A DNA stretch of 64,000 bases from Pseudaeromonas paramecii (GCF_039540575.1 NZ_BAABFC010000017.1:1-64000), one strand, 5' to 3'; positions 30,834 through 39,745 are shown, counted from the stretch's first letter. The notes: generated from the letters alone by a model not told the origin. A program made the numbers and translations.

Positions 30834-32255
30834 ATGAACAGCATTATCGCCGACGAAATCAAGCAAAGCGGCAGCATCGAGGCCTATCTGGAACAGCAGC
30901 AGCACAAGAGCCTGCTGCGCCTGCTGACCTGCGGCAGCGTGGACGACGGCAAGAGCACCCTGATCGGCCGCCTGCTGCACGACTCCCGCCAGGTGTATGA
31001 AGATCAGTTGAAGACCCTGCAATCCGACAGCCAGAAGGTGGGCACCACCGGCGAGAAGCTGGACTTCGCCCTGCTGGTGGACGGCCTGCAGGCGGAGCGT
31101 GAGCAGGGCATCACCATAGACGTGGCCTATCGCTACTTCTCCACCGCCAAGCGCAAGTTCATCATCGCCGACACCCCGGGCCATGAGCAGTACACCCGCA
31201 ACATGGCCACCGGTGCCTCCACCTGCGAGCTGGCCATCATTCTGATCGACGCCCGCAAGGGGGTGCTGGAGCAGACCCGACGTCACAGCTTCATCGCCAG
31301 CCTGCTGGGGATCCGCCAGTTCGTGGTGGCCATCAACAAGATGGATCTGGTGGGCTTCGATCAAGGCATCTTCGAGCGTATCCAGGCCGATTACCTGGAG
31401 TTCGCCCGCCTGCTGCCCCCCACCAACATCAAGCTGGTGCCGCTCTCTGCCATCGACGGTGACAACCTGGTGACCAAGAGCGCCAACACCCCCTGGTACC
31501 AAGGTGAGCCCTTACTCACCCTGCTGGAAAACGCCGAGGTCGGTGAGCACAAGGATCACCTGCCGCTGCGCCTGCCGGTGCAGCTCGTCAGCCGCCCCAA
31601 CCTGGACTTTCGCGGTTACATGGGCACCCTGGCGGCCGGCACCGTGCGCCCCGGCGACACCGTCACAGTGCTGCCGTCCGGCAAGCAGAGTGTGGTGGAG
31701 CGCATCGTCACCTTCGACGGCGATCTGGACGAGGCGGTAGCGGGTCAGGCCGTGACCCTCACCCTGAAGGATGAAATCGACATCAGCCGGGGTGACCTGC
31801 TGGTGGCGGCCAATGCCCCCACCCAGGTGGCCCGCCGCCTGCTGGCCAATCTGGTGTGGATGACCGAGGCGCCGCTACAGCCCGGTCGCCAGTACGACAT
31901 CAAGCTGGCCACCAAGAAGACCCAAGGCCAGGTGGAGCTGATCCGCCACCGCATCGACGTCAACACCCTGGCTAAGCACGATGCCAGCGAGCTGGCCCTC
32001 AACGAGATCGGCCTGGTGGAGTTGGCACTCACTAATGCCGTGGCCGTGGATCCCTACACCGATGTGCGGGATACCGGCAGCTTCATCGTCATCGATCGCC
32101 TCACCAATGTGACCATAGGTGCCGGCATGGTGGTGGAAGCCCTCAGCGAAGGCAGCCGGCCCAAGGCGCACTACAGCGACTACGAGCTGGAATTGAACGC
32201 CTGGGTGCGCAAGCACTTCCCCCACTGGCAAGCCATCGACATCAGCAAGGAGTAA
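30834..32255 (+). CDS. cysN: Sulfate adenylyltransferase subunit 1 CysN (GTPase), 473 aa
   Basis: Couples GTP hydrolysis to APS formation by CysD. EF-Tu-like G motifs: GSVDDGKSTLIGRLLHDS (P-loop), DTPGHEQYTRNMATGAS (switch II), NKMDLVGF (guanine specificity) and SAIDGDNL, then two beta-barrel domains with LDFRGYMGTLAAGTVRPGD. There is no fused APS kinase domain, consistent with a separate cysC at 33999. Length matches E. coli CysN (475 aa). Confidence 0.97.
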   Translation: MNSIIADEIKQSGSIEAYLEQQQHKSLLRLLTCGSVDDGKSTLIGRLLHDSRQVYEDQLKTLQSDSQKVGTTGEKLDFALLVDGLQAEREQGITIDVAYRYFSTAKRKFIIADTPGHEQYTRNMATGASTCELAIILIDARKGVLEQTRRHSFIASLLGIRQFVVAINKMDLVGFDQGIFERIQADYLEFARLLPPTNIKLVPLSAIDGDNLVTKSANTPWYQGEPLLTLLENAEVGEHKDHLPLRLPVQLVSRPNLDFRGYMGTLAAGTVRPGDTVTVLPSGKQSVVERIVTFDGDLDEAVAGQAVTLTLKDEIDISRGDLLVAANAPTQVARRLLANLVWMTEAPLQPGRQYDIKLATKKTQGQVELIRHRIDVNTLAKHDASELALNEIGLVELALTNAVAVDPYTDVRDTGSFIVIDRLTNVTIGAGMVVEALSEGSRPKAHYSDYELELNAWVRKHFPHWQAIDISKE

Positions 32256-32261
32256 CCCCTT

Positions 32262-33989
32262 ATGACCTGGCAGCAGTTTCTGGTGCTGGGTCTGCTGGTT
32301 AGCCTCATCGTCTTGCTCGTACAGGGCAAGGTGCGCCCCGCCATGCTCTTTAGCGGGGCCGTGCTGGTGACTTACCTGGCAGGCCTGGCCGATATCGAAG
32401 AGGTGGTCAGCGGCTACACCAACAGCTCCTTGCTGACCCTGGTGCTGCTGCTGCTGGTCTCGGTGGCGGTGGAGAAGACCCGTATCATGAGCTGGTTCGC
32501 CAGCCTGATGGGGCGGGGCTCCTTCAACCTGGTGCTGGTGAAGCTGTGGTTCTCCACCGCCTTCCTCTCCGCCTTCGTCAACAATACCGCCGTGGTGGCC
32601 TCCTTGCTGGGCGCCATCAAGCGCAACCCCAATCACAGCGCCAGCCGCTTGCTGCTGCCCATGTGCTTTGCCGCCACCTTCGGCGGTGTGCTGACCCTGA
32701 TCGGCACCTCCACCAACCTGATCGTCAACAGCTTCCTGGAGAAGCTGGGGGTGCCCCCCTTGGGTATGTTTGACTTCTTCATGGTGGGGGCGGGGACCCT
32801 GCTGACCGGCCTCATCGCCGTGCTGCTGTTCGCCCGTTACCTGCCGGAAGAGGAGAAGCGCGAGGAGATTCAGGACACCGCCTATTTTCTGGAGGCCAAG
32901 GTGCCGGCGGGCTCCCACATGATAGGCCGCTCGGTGAAGGACAACGGCCTGCGGGCCCTCAAGAGCCTGTTTCTGGCGGAGATCATCCGTGGCGATCAGG
33001 TGATCTGCCCGGTGGAGCCGAGCCAGGAGCTGCACGAAGGGGACGTGCTGCTGTTTGCCGGCGACGTGGAGAGCGTGGGCCTGCTGCAGGAGATGAAGGG
33101 GCTGGATCTGTACGGCGAGCATCGCCTGAAGGGCCAGCACCTGGTGGAGGTGATAGTGAGCCCTGGTTCGCACCTGGTGGGCCGTACCATCAAGGCGGCG
33201 CAATTCCGTCACCATTTTGATGCCGTGGTGCTGGCGGTGCGCCGTGGTAACAGCCGGCTCACCGGCGGTCTGGGCAAGATAGAGCTGCGCGGTGGCGACA
33301 CCCTGCTGCTGGCACCGGGCTCCGGCTTTGCCCACAAGAAGTCCCTGTCCCGGGAGTTTGTGGTGGTGAGCGGCCTGGAGGCCTCCACTCGGCTGGACGG
33401 ACGGCGCAGCGCCGCCGTGGTTGCGGGTTTTCTGGCCGTGCTGACCCTGTCGGTGCTTGGCTGGGTGCCCCTGTTCAAGGGCCTGCTGATCATGCTGGTG
33501 GGGCTGCTGCTCTCCGGTATCCTGACCCTGGCGGAGCTGCGCCGCCGCTTCCCGCTGGAGATCTGGCTGGTGGTGGGTGGGGCCCTGGCCCTGTCGGATC
33601 AGCTGCAGGCCACCGGCCTGGCCCAGGCCCTGGTGAGCTTTCTGCAGGCGCACTTCAACGGTGCCAGCCCTCTGCTGGCCTTCGTGGCGGTCTACCTGTT
33701 CACCCTGGTGCTCACCGAGCTGATGAGCAACAATGCCGCCGCGGCCCTGGCCTTCCCCCTGGCCTATCAGCTCTCCTTGAGCCTGGGGGTGGCCAGCATG
33801 CCCTTTATTCTGGCGGTACTGTTTGGCGCCAGCGCCAGCTTCCTGCTGCCCTATGGCTACCAGACCAACCTGATGGTCTATGCCGCCGGTAACTACCGGA
33901 TGAAGAGTTACCTGACCCTGGCCCTGCCGGTCTCCCTGGCCTATTCGTTGGGAGTGCTGGTGATGGTGCCCCTGTTGTTTCCGTTTTAA
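32262..33989 (+). CDS. SLC13/DASS family permease with two RCK_C domains, 575 aa
   Basis: Probable sulfate importer. N-terminal and C-terminal blocks of TM helices flank a cytoplasmic insert with two TrkA-C (RCK_C) modules: FLEAKVPAGSHMIGRSV through GDVLLFAGD, and VEVIVSPGSHLVGRTIK through GDTLLLAPG. The transport signature motifs are ready to see: FLSAFVNNTAVVASL and TLIGTSTNLIVNSF in the first half, and the partner repeat LTELMSNNAAAALAFP and SFLLPYGYQTNLMV in the second. Its place between cysN and cysC, 6 nt and about 9 nt from its neighbours, supports sulfate as substrate; this arrangement is also known in Vibrio. Confidence 0.92.
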   Translation: MTWQQFLVLGLLVSLIVLLVQGKVRPAMLFSGAVLVTYLAGLADIEEVVSGYTNSSLLTLVLLLLVSVAVEKTRIMSWFASLMGRGSFNLVLVKLWFSTAFLSAFVNNTAVVASLLGAIKRNPNHSASRLLLPMCFAATFGGVLTLIGTSTNLIVNSFLEKLGVPPLGMFDFFMVGAGTLLTGLIAVLLFARYLPEEEKREEIQDTAYFLEAKVPAGSHMIGRSVKDNGLRALKSLFLAEIIRGDQVICPVEPSQELHEGDVLLFAGDVESVGLLQEMKGLDLYGEHRLKGQHLVEVIVSPGSHLVGRTIKAAQFRHHFDAVVLAVRRGNSRLTGGLGKIELRGGDTLLLAPGSGFAHKKSLSREFVVVSGLEASTRLDGRRSAAVVAGFLAVLTLSVLGWVPLFKGLLIMLVGLLLSGILTLAELRRRFPLEIWLVVGGALALSDQLQATGLAQALVSFLQAHFNGASPLLAFVAVYLFTLVLTELMSNNAAAALAFPLAYQLSLSLGVASMPFILAVLFGASASFLLPYGYQTNLMVYAAGNYRMKSYLTLALPVSLAYSLGVLVMVPLLFPF

Positions 33990-33998
33990 GGAGTGCGT

Positions 33999-34595
33999 GT
34001 GAGCAATATCGTCTGGCACAGCCACCATATCGACAAGGCGGCCCGCGCCGCCCAGAAGGGCCACCAGCCGGCCCTGCTCTGGTTCACCGGCCTCTCCGGC
34101 TCCGGCAAGTCTACCCTGGCGGGCGCCCTGGAGGCGGCCTTGGTGGCGCGGGGCATCCACACCTACTTGCTGGATGGCGACAACGTGCGCCACGGCCTCT
34201 GCTCGGATCTGGGCTTCACCCCAAGCGATCGCCAGGAGAACCTGCGGCGCATCGGCGAGGTGGCCAAGCTGATGGTGGATGCGGGCCTCGTCGTGCTGGC
34301 GGCCTTCGTCTCGCCCTATCGAGCCGAGCGGCAGGCCATCCGCGAGCGCTTCGCCGAGGGCGAGTTCATCGAGGTGTTTGTGGACGTACCCCTGGCCGAG
34401 TGCGAGGCGCGGGATCCCAAGGGGCTCTACCAGAAGGCGCGGGCCGGCGAGATCAAGCACTTCACCGGCATCGACGACCCTTACGAGGCACCGGAGTCCG
34501 CCGAGGTGCACCTGCACAACCACGGTGTCGACATCAATACCGGCGTCGAGCAGCTGCTGGCCCAGCTGCAGGCACGGGGCCTGTTGCCGGCGTAA
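33999..34595 (+). CDS. cysC: Adenylyl-sulfate kinase CysC, 198 aa
   Basis: Phosphorylates APS to PAPS. The P-loop is LLWFTGLSGSGKSTLAGALE, followed by LLDGDNVRHGLCSDLGFTPSDRQENLRRIGEVAKLM (substrate binding), FVSPYRAERQAIRERF and the lid region DVPLAECEARDPKGLYQKARAGEIKHFTGIDDPYEAP. The GTG at 33999 has AAGGAG at 5-nt spacing; an in-frame GTG at 33993 overlaps the Shine-Dalgarno. Last gene of the operon. Confidence 0.96.
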   Translation: MSNIVWHSHHIDKAARAAQKGHQPALLWFTGLSGSGKSTLAGALEAALVARGIHTYLLDGDNVRHGLCSDLGFTPSDRQENLRRIGEVAKLMVDAGLVVLAAFVSPYRAERQAIRERFAEGEFIEVFVDVPLAECEARDPKGLYQKARAGEIKHFTGIDDPYEAPESAEVHLHNHGVDINTGVEQLLAQLQARGLLPA

Positions 34596-34779
34596 CGGCG
34601 CAGTGCCCTGGGTGCCCGTCGGGCAGAGGGTTTCATTCGAGTGACAATCGTCCTCAGGCCGTTCCAATTAGGCCTTACCGAGACAGGGTTTTTGTGAGCT
34701 AAGCCCGGGAGAATCTGGTGAGTCACACACTTGTTGTGATAATGTTAACCAGGTTGCTGTCTTGTTTTGGGATGTAGTC
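34596..34779. other. Short intergenic stretch after cysC
   Basis: Contains the dyad GCCCGTCGGGC (34616-34626) just after cysC, a possible weak terminator, and an AT-rich patch around 34725-34750 that may hold the promoter of the small gene that follows. Confidence 0.35.
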
Positions 34780-34872
34780 ATGAAGAGAGCCACTCCTCGG
34801 CCCATCAAGTGGGGCCTGCTGTTCACCTATCTCGCCGTCCTGGCCCTGTTGGCCGTTTATCTGTACCACTGA
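34780..34872 (+). CDS. Putative small membrane protein, 30 aa
   Basis: Reads MKRATPRPIKWGLLFTYLAV with a hydrophobic continuation LALLAVYLYH and a stop. The positively charged N-terminus followed by one TM helix of about 18 residues ending in Tyr-His is the classic form of a small single-pass inner-membrane protein. A GC-rich dyad CCCGG-N5-CCGGG follows the stop. The Shine-Dalgarno (GGGATG) is weak. Isolated gene between cysC and the YtfP-like gene. Function unknown. Confidence 0.5.
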   Translation: MKRATPRPIKWGLLFTYLAVLALLAVYLYH

Positions 34873-35023
34873 GTCTCCCCGGCCTGGCCGGGTGAGCTCT
34901 GTTTCTGCCTTTCCCCCTGCGAATTTTCCAGCACAGTTCAGCACAAATCTGCTTATGCCCAAGGCATGACTCCCTATACTAGTAGCCAAGACGCACACAC
35001 AAGAAAGAGCACAGGGAGCGGTT

Positions 35024-35374
35024 ATGGCATTGGTATGGGTTTATGGCACCCTGCGGCGGGGCGAGGGTAATCATGGTCTGCTGACCGATTGTGCCTATCT
35101 GGGACAGTGGTGGAGTCCGCCCTGTTTTTACCTGCTGGATCTGGGGGAGTACCCGGGTGTGATCACCGGGCAGCAGGCGGTGCTGGGGGAGATCTACGTG
35201 GTGGACGAGCCCACCCTGGCGCGGCTCGATCGGCTGGAGGAAGTGCCGGTGGAGTATGATCATGGCCGCTTGCGCACCCCCTGGGGCGAGGCGCTGTACT
35301 ACCACTATCGCGGCCCCACCCGGGGGCTGGCGGCCATCGCCTCGGGGGATTGGCGGGCCCGCTACGTCTGCTAG
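35024..35374 (+). CDS. Gamma-glutamylcyclotransferase-like (YtfP) protein, 116 aa
   Basis: The N-terminal VYGTLRRGEGNHGLL is the substrate-cavity motif (YGTL) of the GGCT/AIG2 fold. Further conserved parts are YLLDLGEYPGVITG, VLGEIYVVDEPTLARLDRLE, where the Glu of LGEIY is the usual catalytic acid, and YYHYRG. Small cytoplasmic protein of E. coli YtfP type (113 aa). GGAGCGG precedes the ATG. The exact substrate is unknown. A strong terminator follows. Confidence 0.9.
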   Translation: MALVWVYGTLRRGEGNHGLLTDCAYLGQWWSPPCFYLLDLGEYPGVITGQQAVLGEIYVVDEPTLARLDRLEEVPVEYDHGRLRTPWGEALYYHYRGPTRGLAAIASGDWRARYVC

Positions 35375-35397
35375 CGTGCCCTACCGCCAGGCAGGCA

Positions 35398-35430
35398 CAA
35401 AAAAGCCGACCCTCGGGTCGGCTTTTTGCT
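35398..35430. terminator. Bidirectional intrinsic terminator
   Basis: AAAAAGCCGACC-CTC-GGGTCGGCTTTTT: a perfect stem with A-run and T-run on either side, between the converging YtfP-like and ppa genes. Confidence 0.93.
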
Positions 35431-35454
35431 GGGGGCTTGCCCCCTGTTGGGCTA

Positions 35455-35982
35455 TTAACCCTTGTAACGGGCCGCAGAGGCCAGGATTTCGGCTTCGGCT
35501 TCGGCCTTGTCGCCCCAACCATCAACCTTCACCCACTTGCCGGCTTCCAGTTCCTTGTAGCGCTCGAAGAAGTGCTGGATCTGGCCCTTGAGCAGCTCCG
35601 GCAGATCTTGTACGTCCTGGATGTGGTCATACAGCTTGGTCAGCTTGGAGTGGGGCACGGCCACTACCTTGGCGTCCTGACCGGATTCGTCGGTCATCTT
35701 CAGCACGCCCACCGGACGGCAGCGGATCACGGCGCCCGGCACCAGGGGGTAGGGGGTCGGCACCAGCACGTCCACCGGATCCCCGTCCAGAGACAGGGTG
35801 TGGTTCACGTAGCCGTAGTTGCAGGGGTAGAACATGGGAGTGGCCATGAAGCGGTCAACGAAGATGGCACCGGAGTCCTTGTCCACTTCATACTTGATGG
35901 GGTCGGCGTTTTGCGGGATCTCGATGACCACATAGATGTCTTCGGGCAGGCTCTTGCCGGCCGGCACATTGTTCAGGCTCAT
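35455..35982 (-). CDS. ppa: Inorganic pyrophosphatase Ppa, 175 aa
   Basis: Hydrolyses PPi made by biosynthetic reactions such as sulfate activation. Family-I landmarks: MSLNNVPAGKSLPEDIYVVIEIP, IKYEVDKDSGAIFVDRF, the signature DGDPVDVLVPTPYPL with catalytic aspartates, GVLKMTDESGQDAKVVAVP and the C-terminal HFFERYKELEAGKWVKVDGW. Length equals E. coli Ppa (176 aa). AAGGAACCGCC precedes the ATG and a TATAAT hexamer lies at 36026-36031 on the reverse strand. Confidence 0.97.
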   Translation of the reverse strand: MSLNNVPAGKSLPEDIYVVIEIPQNADPIKYEVDKDSGAIFVDRFMATPMFYPCNYGYVNHTLSLDGDPVDVLVPTPYPLVPGAVIRCRPVGVLKMTDESGQDAKVVAVPHSKLTKLYDHIQDVQDLPELLKGQIQHFFERYKELEAGKWVKVDGWGDKAEAEAEILASAARYKG

Positions 35983-36025
35983 GGCGGTTCCTTGAAAGAA
36001 AAATAAAGGGATAAATCGAGCCCGT

Positions 36026-36031
36026 ATTATA
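36026..36031 (-). promoter_or_regulatory. Sigma70 -10 box of ppa
   Basis: Perfect TATAAT on the reverse strand, about 45 bp before the ppa start. A matching -35 is poor. Divergent from mpl. Confidence 0.55.
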
Positions 36032-36117
36032 GCCACCGGCGACCAAATGGCTACACTGCTGCCCAAACGAAGGGCGGATTGATAAACTGCCCGGGACTAT
36101 TTGCAAGAGGATGCGGT

Positions 36118-37497
36118 ATGCACATTCATATTCTGGGGATCTGTGGCACCTTCATGGGCGGCATTGCGGTGCTGGCCAAACAGCTGGGCCACAGGGTCAC
36201 CGGCTCCGATGCCAACGTCTACCCGCCCATGAGCACCCAGCTGCGGGAGCAGGGCATCGAGCTCATTGAGGGCTATGATCCCGCCCAGCTGGAGCCGGCA
36301 CCGGACATGGTGGTGATCGGCAACGCCATGAGCCGTGGCAACCCCTGTGTGGAATATGTCCTGAATCGCAACCTGCCCTATACCTCAGGCCCCGAGTGGC
36401 TAAGGGATCAGGTGCTGGCCTCCCGCTGGGTGCTGGGGGTGGCCGGCACCCATGGCAAAACCAGTACCGCCAGCATGCTGGCCTGGATCCTGGAAGACAA
36501 TGGCATGCAGCCGGGTTTTCTCATCGGCGGCGTGCCGGGTAACTTCCCGGTGTCCGCTCGGCTGGGGGCGGATCCCTTCTTCGTCATCGAGGCCGACGAG
36601 TATGACTGCGCCTTCTTCGACAAGCGCTCCAAGTTCGTCCACTACCGGCCGCGGACCCTGATCCTCAACAACCTGGAGTACGATCACGCGGACATCTTCC
36701 CGGATCTGGCGGCCATCCAGCGGCAGTTCCACCATCTGATCCGCACCGTACCCGGCACCGGCCGTCTGTTGATGGCGGGGGATGACGTGGCCCTGGCGGA
36801 GGTGCAGCGCATGGGCTGCTGGAGCGAGCTGGAACAGGTGGATGGCGCTGAGGCCCCCTGGCAGGCCCAGTTGCTCAGCGACGATGGTTCCGCCTTCCGT
36901 GTGCTGCTGGACGGGGAAGCCATCGGCGAGGTGCACTGGCCGGTCATCGGTCGGCACAACGTGCACAACGGCCTGATGGCCATCGCCGCCGCCCGTCATG
37001 CCGGCATCAAGCCGGCGGATGCCATCGCCGCCCTGGCGCGCTTCGTGCTGCCCCGCCGACGCATGGAGCTCAAGGGGGTGGTGAACGGCATCAGCGTGTA
37101 TGACGACTTCGCCCACCACCCCACGGCGATTGCCACCACCATCGCCGGCCTGCGGGCCAAGGTGGGGGCGGCCCGCATCCTGGCGGTGCTGGAGCCGCGC
37201 TCCAACACCATGAAGCTGGGGGTGCATCAGGCCGAGCTGGCCAACTCCCTGGTGCAGGCGGATCTGGCCTACCTCTCCACCTCGCCCAACCTGGGCTGGG
37301 ATATCCATCAGGTGGCGGCCACGGCCCCGCTGCCTTGCAGCGTGCATCTGGACATCGATCAGCTGGTGGAGACCCTGGCCCTGGAGGCCAAGCCCGGCGA
37401 TCACCTACTGCTGATGAGCAACGGCGGCTTCGGTGGCATCCACGACAAGCTGTTGACTCGCCTGGCCCAGCAGGAGGCCTTGGCGTGCAACGCCTGA
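36118..37497 (+). CDS. mpl: Murein peptide ligase Mpl, 459 aa
   Basis: Joins the recycled tripeptide L-Ala-gamma-D-Glu-meso-DAP to UDP-MurNAc in cell-wall recycling. The N-terminal MHIHILGICGTFMGGIAVLAKQLGH is the Mpl form of the Mur ligase nucleotide fold (GICGT-F-G); VAGTHGKTSTASMLAWILE is the ATP-binding loop. FVIEADEYDCAFFDKRSKF and HNVHNGLMAIAAARH follow, then DDFAHHPTAI and ILAVLEPRSNTMKLG in the C-terminal domain. ATG at 36118 has AAGAGG at 7 nt. Length as in E. coli (457 aa). Overlaps ubiX by 13 bp. Confidence 0.96.
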   Translation: MHIHILGICGTFMGGIAVLAKQLGHRVTGSDANVYPPMSTQLREQGIELIEGYDPAQLEPAPDMVVIGNAMSRGNPCVEYVLNRNLPYTSGPEWLRDQVLASRWVLGVAGTHGKTSTASMLAWILEDNGMQPGFLIGGVPGNFPVSARLGADPFFVIEADEYDCAFFDKRSKFVHYRPRTLILNNLEYDHADIFPDLAAIQRQFHHLIRTVPGTGRLLMAGDDVALAEVQRMGCWSELEQVDGAEAPWQAQLLSDDGSAFRVLLDGEAIGEVHWPVIGRHNVHNGLMAIAAARHAGIKPADAIAALARFVLPRRRMELKGVVNGISVYDDFAHHPTAIATTIAGLRAKVGAARILAVLEPRSNTMKLGVHQAELANSLVQADLAYLSTSPNLGWDIHQVAATAPLPCSVHLDIDQLVETLALEAKPGDHLLLMSNGGFGGIHDKLLTRLAQQEALACNA

Positions 37498-38084
37498 CCC
37501 TGGCCATCACCGGGGCCTCCGGCGCCCCTTATGCGTTGCGCCTGCTGGCCTGCCTGCTGCAGGCCGGGGTGCAGGTACATCTGCTGCTATCGGATGCCGC
37601 CCGGGTGGTGCTGGCCACCGAGCTGGGGGAGACCTGGCCGGCGGAGGCTGACGCTTGCCGCGACTATCTGGCCCAGCGCTTTGGCTGTTCAGCCGAGCAG
37701 CTCAAGTTGCCTGGCCGGCATGACTGGTTCTCGCCGGTGGCCTCCGGCTCGGCAGCCCCCAAGCAGATGGTGGTGCTGCCCTGCTCCATGGGCACCCTAT
37801 CGGCCATCGCCCATGGTGCCTCGGACAACCTGATAGAGCGGGCGGCGGATGTGGTGATCAAGGAGCGGGGGCAGCTCATCCTGGTGCCGCGGGAGACGCC
37901 CTATTCCAGCCTGCATCTGGAGAACATGCTCAAGCTCAGCCGGCTGGGGGTGACCATACTGCCGGCCTCACCGGGCTTCTATCATCAGCCCGCCTCGGTG
38001 CAGGATCTGGTGGATTTCGTGGTGGCGCGGCTGCTGGATCACCTGGGGTTGCCCCAGGCGCTGATGACCCCCTGGGGGCAATAG
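37485..38084 (+). CDS. ubiX: Flavin prenyltransferase UbiX, 199 aa
   Basis: Makes prenylated FMN, the cofactor of the decarboxylase UbiD in ubiquinone synthesis. Starts at GTG 37485 (CAGGAGG upstream), inside the end of mpl. LTLAITGASGAPYALRLL is the FMN loop. SGSAAPKQMVVLPCSMGTLSAIAHG and DNLIERAADVVIKERGQLILVPRETPYSSLHLENMLKL are the diagnostic UbiX blocks, and GVTILPASPGFYHQPASVQDLVDFVVAR closes the protein. Length as in E. coli UbiX (189 aa). Confidence 0.96.
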   Translation: MQRLTLAITGASGAPYALRLLACLLQAGVQVHLLLSDAARVVLATELGETWPAEADACRDYLAQRFGCSAEQLKLPGRHDWFSPVASGSAAPKQMVVLPCSMGTLSAIAHGASDNLIERAADVVIKERGQLILVPRETPYSSLHLENMLKLSRLGVTILPASPGFYHQPASVQDLVDFVVARLLDHLGLPQALMTPWGQ

Positions 38085-38157
38085 ATCGCGGGGGCGGGCT
38101 TTGTGATAGACTCGCCGCCAGTTTGAATGTGAGTGCCCGCTGGGGCAGGAGAGAGAC

Positions 38158-38691
38158 ATGAAACACAGAGTCGATGTGATGATCCCCGAAGACGAGGTGC
38201 AGGCGCGCATCGCCGAGATGGGCCGGGAGATCAACGAGCGGTATCGCGACAGCGAGGAGCTGGTGATGGTGGGGCTGCTGCGCGGCTCCTGCGTCTTCTT
38301 GTCCGATCTGTGCCGTCATATTACCAGCACGGACGTCTGCCTGGATTTCATGACGGCGTCCAGCTACGGCAGCAGCATGACCAGCAGCCGTGAGGTGCGG
38401 ATCATCAAGGACCTGGATGACGAGATCAAGGGCAAGGATGTGCTGATCGTCGAGGACATCATCGACACCGGTCATACCTTGAGCAAGGTGCGGGAGATCA
38501 TGCGCCTGCGGGAGCCCAAGTCCCTGGCCATCTGCACCCTGCTGGACAAGCCGTCCCGCCGCGAGGTGGACGTGCCGGTGGACTGGGTGGGCTTCGCCAT
38601 CCCCGACGAGTTCGTGGTGGGAGTGGGCATCGACTATGCTCAGCGCTATCGCAACCTGCGTTACATCGCCAAGGTGGTGCCGCTGGAGTAA
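38158..38691 (+). CDS. hpt: Hypoxanthine phosphoribosyltransferase Hpt, 177 aa
   Basis: Salvages hypoxanthine (and guanine) to nucleotides with PRPP. Contains VGLLRGSCVFLSDLCRHI (substrate PPi loop), DFMTASSYGSSM (flexible loop), and the PRPP-binding motif VLIVEDIIDTGHTLSKV, then CTLLDKPSRREVDVPVDWVGFAIPDEFVVGVGIDYAQRYRNL, the purine-binding hood. GGAGAGAGAC precedes the ATG. Length equals E. coli Hpt (178 aa). A terminator follows immediately. Confidence 0.97.
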   Translation: MKHRVDVMIPEDEVQARIAEMGREINERYRDSEELVMVGLLRGSCVFLSDLCRHITSTDVCLDFMTASSYGSSMTSSREVRIIKDLDDEIKGKDVLIVEDIIDTGHTLSKVREIMRLREPKSLAICTLLDKPSRREVDVPVDWVGFAIPDEFVVGVGIDYAQRYRNLRYIAKVVPLE

Positions 38692-38721
38692 GCCGGCGCA
38701 GCCTGAGCGGGATTGTCCTGA

Positions 38722-38748
38722 TAGGTGGCACAATGCCACCTTTTTTTT
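38722..38748 (+). terminator. Intrinsic terminator of hpt
   Basis: GGTGGCA-CAA-TGCCACC stem with an eight-T tail. Confidence 0.93.
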
Positions 38749-38827
38749 GCCATTTTTTTGTCCGTCGGGCTGGCTATAATGCGGGTCGGTTTTCGCTGCC
38801 TTTTGGCGGCAAGCAGGATGAGGCAGT

Positions 38828-39745
38828 ATGCAGGCACTCACTATTACAGGATTACGCAAGACCTATCGCGGCGGCGTCGAGGCCCTAAAGGGCATAAATC
38901 TGACGGTGCAGCAGGGGGACTTCTACGCCCTGCTGGGTCCAAACGGCGCAGGCAAGTCCACCACCATCGGCATCATCAGCTCCCTGGTGAACAAGAGCGC
39001 CGGCCAGGTGTCGGTGTTTGGCTTCGATCTCGATAGCCAGCTGGAGCAGGCCAAGGCCCAGATCGGTCTGGTGCCCCAGGAGTTCAACTTCAGCCAGTTC
39101 GAGAAGGTGCGCCAGATCGTCATCAATCAGGCGGGCTTCTATGGCGTGCCGCGCAAGGAGGCCGAGGTACGGGCCGAGCGCTATCTCAAGGCGCTGGATC
39201 TGTGGGATAAGCGGGAGGTGCAGGCCCGCACCCTGTCCGGCGGCATGAAGCGCCGGCTGATGATAGCCCGGGCCCTGATGCACGAACCCAAGCTGCTGAT
39301 CCTGGATGAACCCACCGCCGGGGTGGATATCGAGATCCGCCGCTCCATGTGGACCTTCCTGCGGGAGCTCAACGCCCAGGGGGTCACCATCATACTCACC
39401 ACTCACTATCTGGAAGAGGCCGAGATGTTGTGCCGCAACATCGGCATCATCGACAAGGGACGCATCATAGAGAACACCAGCATGGCGGCCCTGCTGGGCA
39501 AGCTGCGGGTGGAGACCTTTGTGCTGGATCTGGACTGTCCCGCCGCCGACCTGCAGTTGACCGGCTATGCCCATCACCCGGTGAACAGCCACAGCCTGGC
39601 GGTGCAGGTGGAGAAGCAGCAGGGGCTCAACCCCTTGTTCGAACAATTGACGGCCCAGGGGGCCAAGGTGCTCAGCCTGCGCAACAAGGCCAACCGGCTC
39701 GAAGAGCTGTTCGTGCAACTGGTGGAGGAGGGCCGTCGCCAATGA
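38828..39745 (+). CDS. yadG: ABC transporter ATP-binding protein, YadG type, 305 aa
   Basis: Walker A LLGPNGAGKSTTIGIIS, Q-loop LVPQEFNFSQFE, signature LSGGMKRRLMIARAL, Walker B LLILDEPTAGVDIEIRR and switch histidine LTTHYLEEAEML. The C-terminal extension of about 80 residues ends LRNKANRLEELFVQLVEEG. This corresponds to E. coli YadG (308 aa). Together with the permease below it forms an ABC-2 type exporter of unknown substrate. ATGA overlap with yadH. Confidence 0.92.
   Translation: MQALTITGLRKTYRGGVEALKGINLTVQQGDFYALLGPNGAGKSTTIGIISSLVNKSAGQVSVFGFDLDSQLEQAKAQIGLVPQEFNFSQFEKVRQIVINQAGFYGVPRKEAEVRAERYLKALDLWDKREVQARTLSGGMKRRLMIARALMHEPKLLILDEPTAGVDIEIRRSMWTFLRELNAQGVTIILTTHYLEEAEMLCRNIGIIDKGRIIENTSMAALLGKLRVETFVLDLDCPAADLQLTGYAHHPVNSHSLAVQVEKQQGLNPLFEQLTAQGAKVLSLRNKANRLEELFVQLVEEGRRQ

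Noticed and set aside
31875..34667. 930-codon reverse frame opposite cysN, the permease and cysC
   Set aside because: Gln/His/Gly-rich shadow typical of the antisense of high-GC coding DNA; the forward genes are certain.
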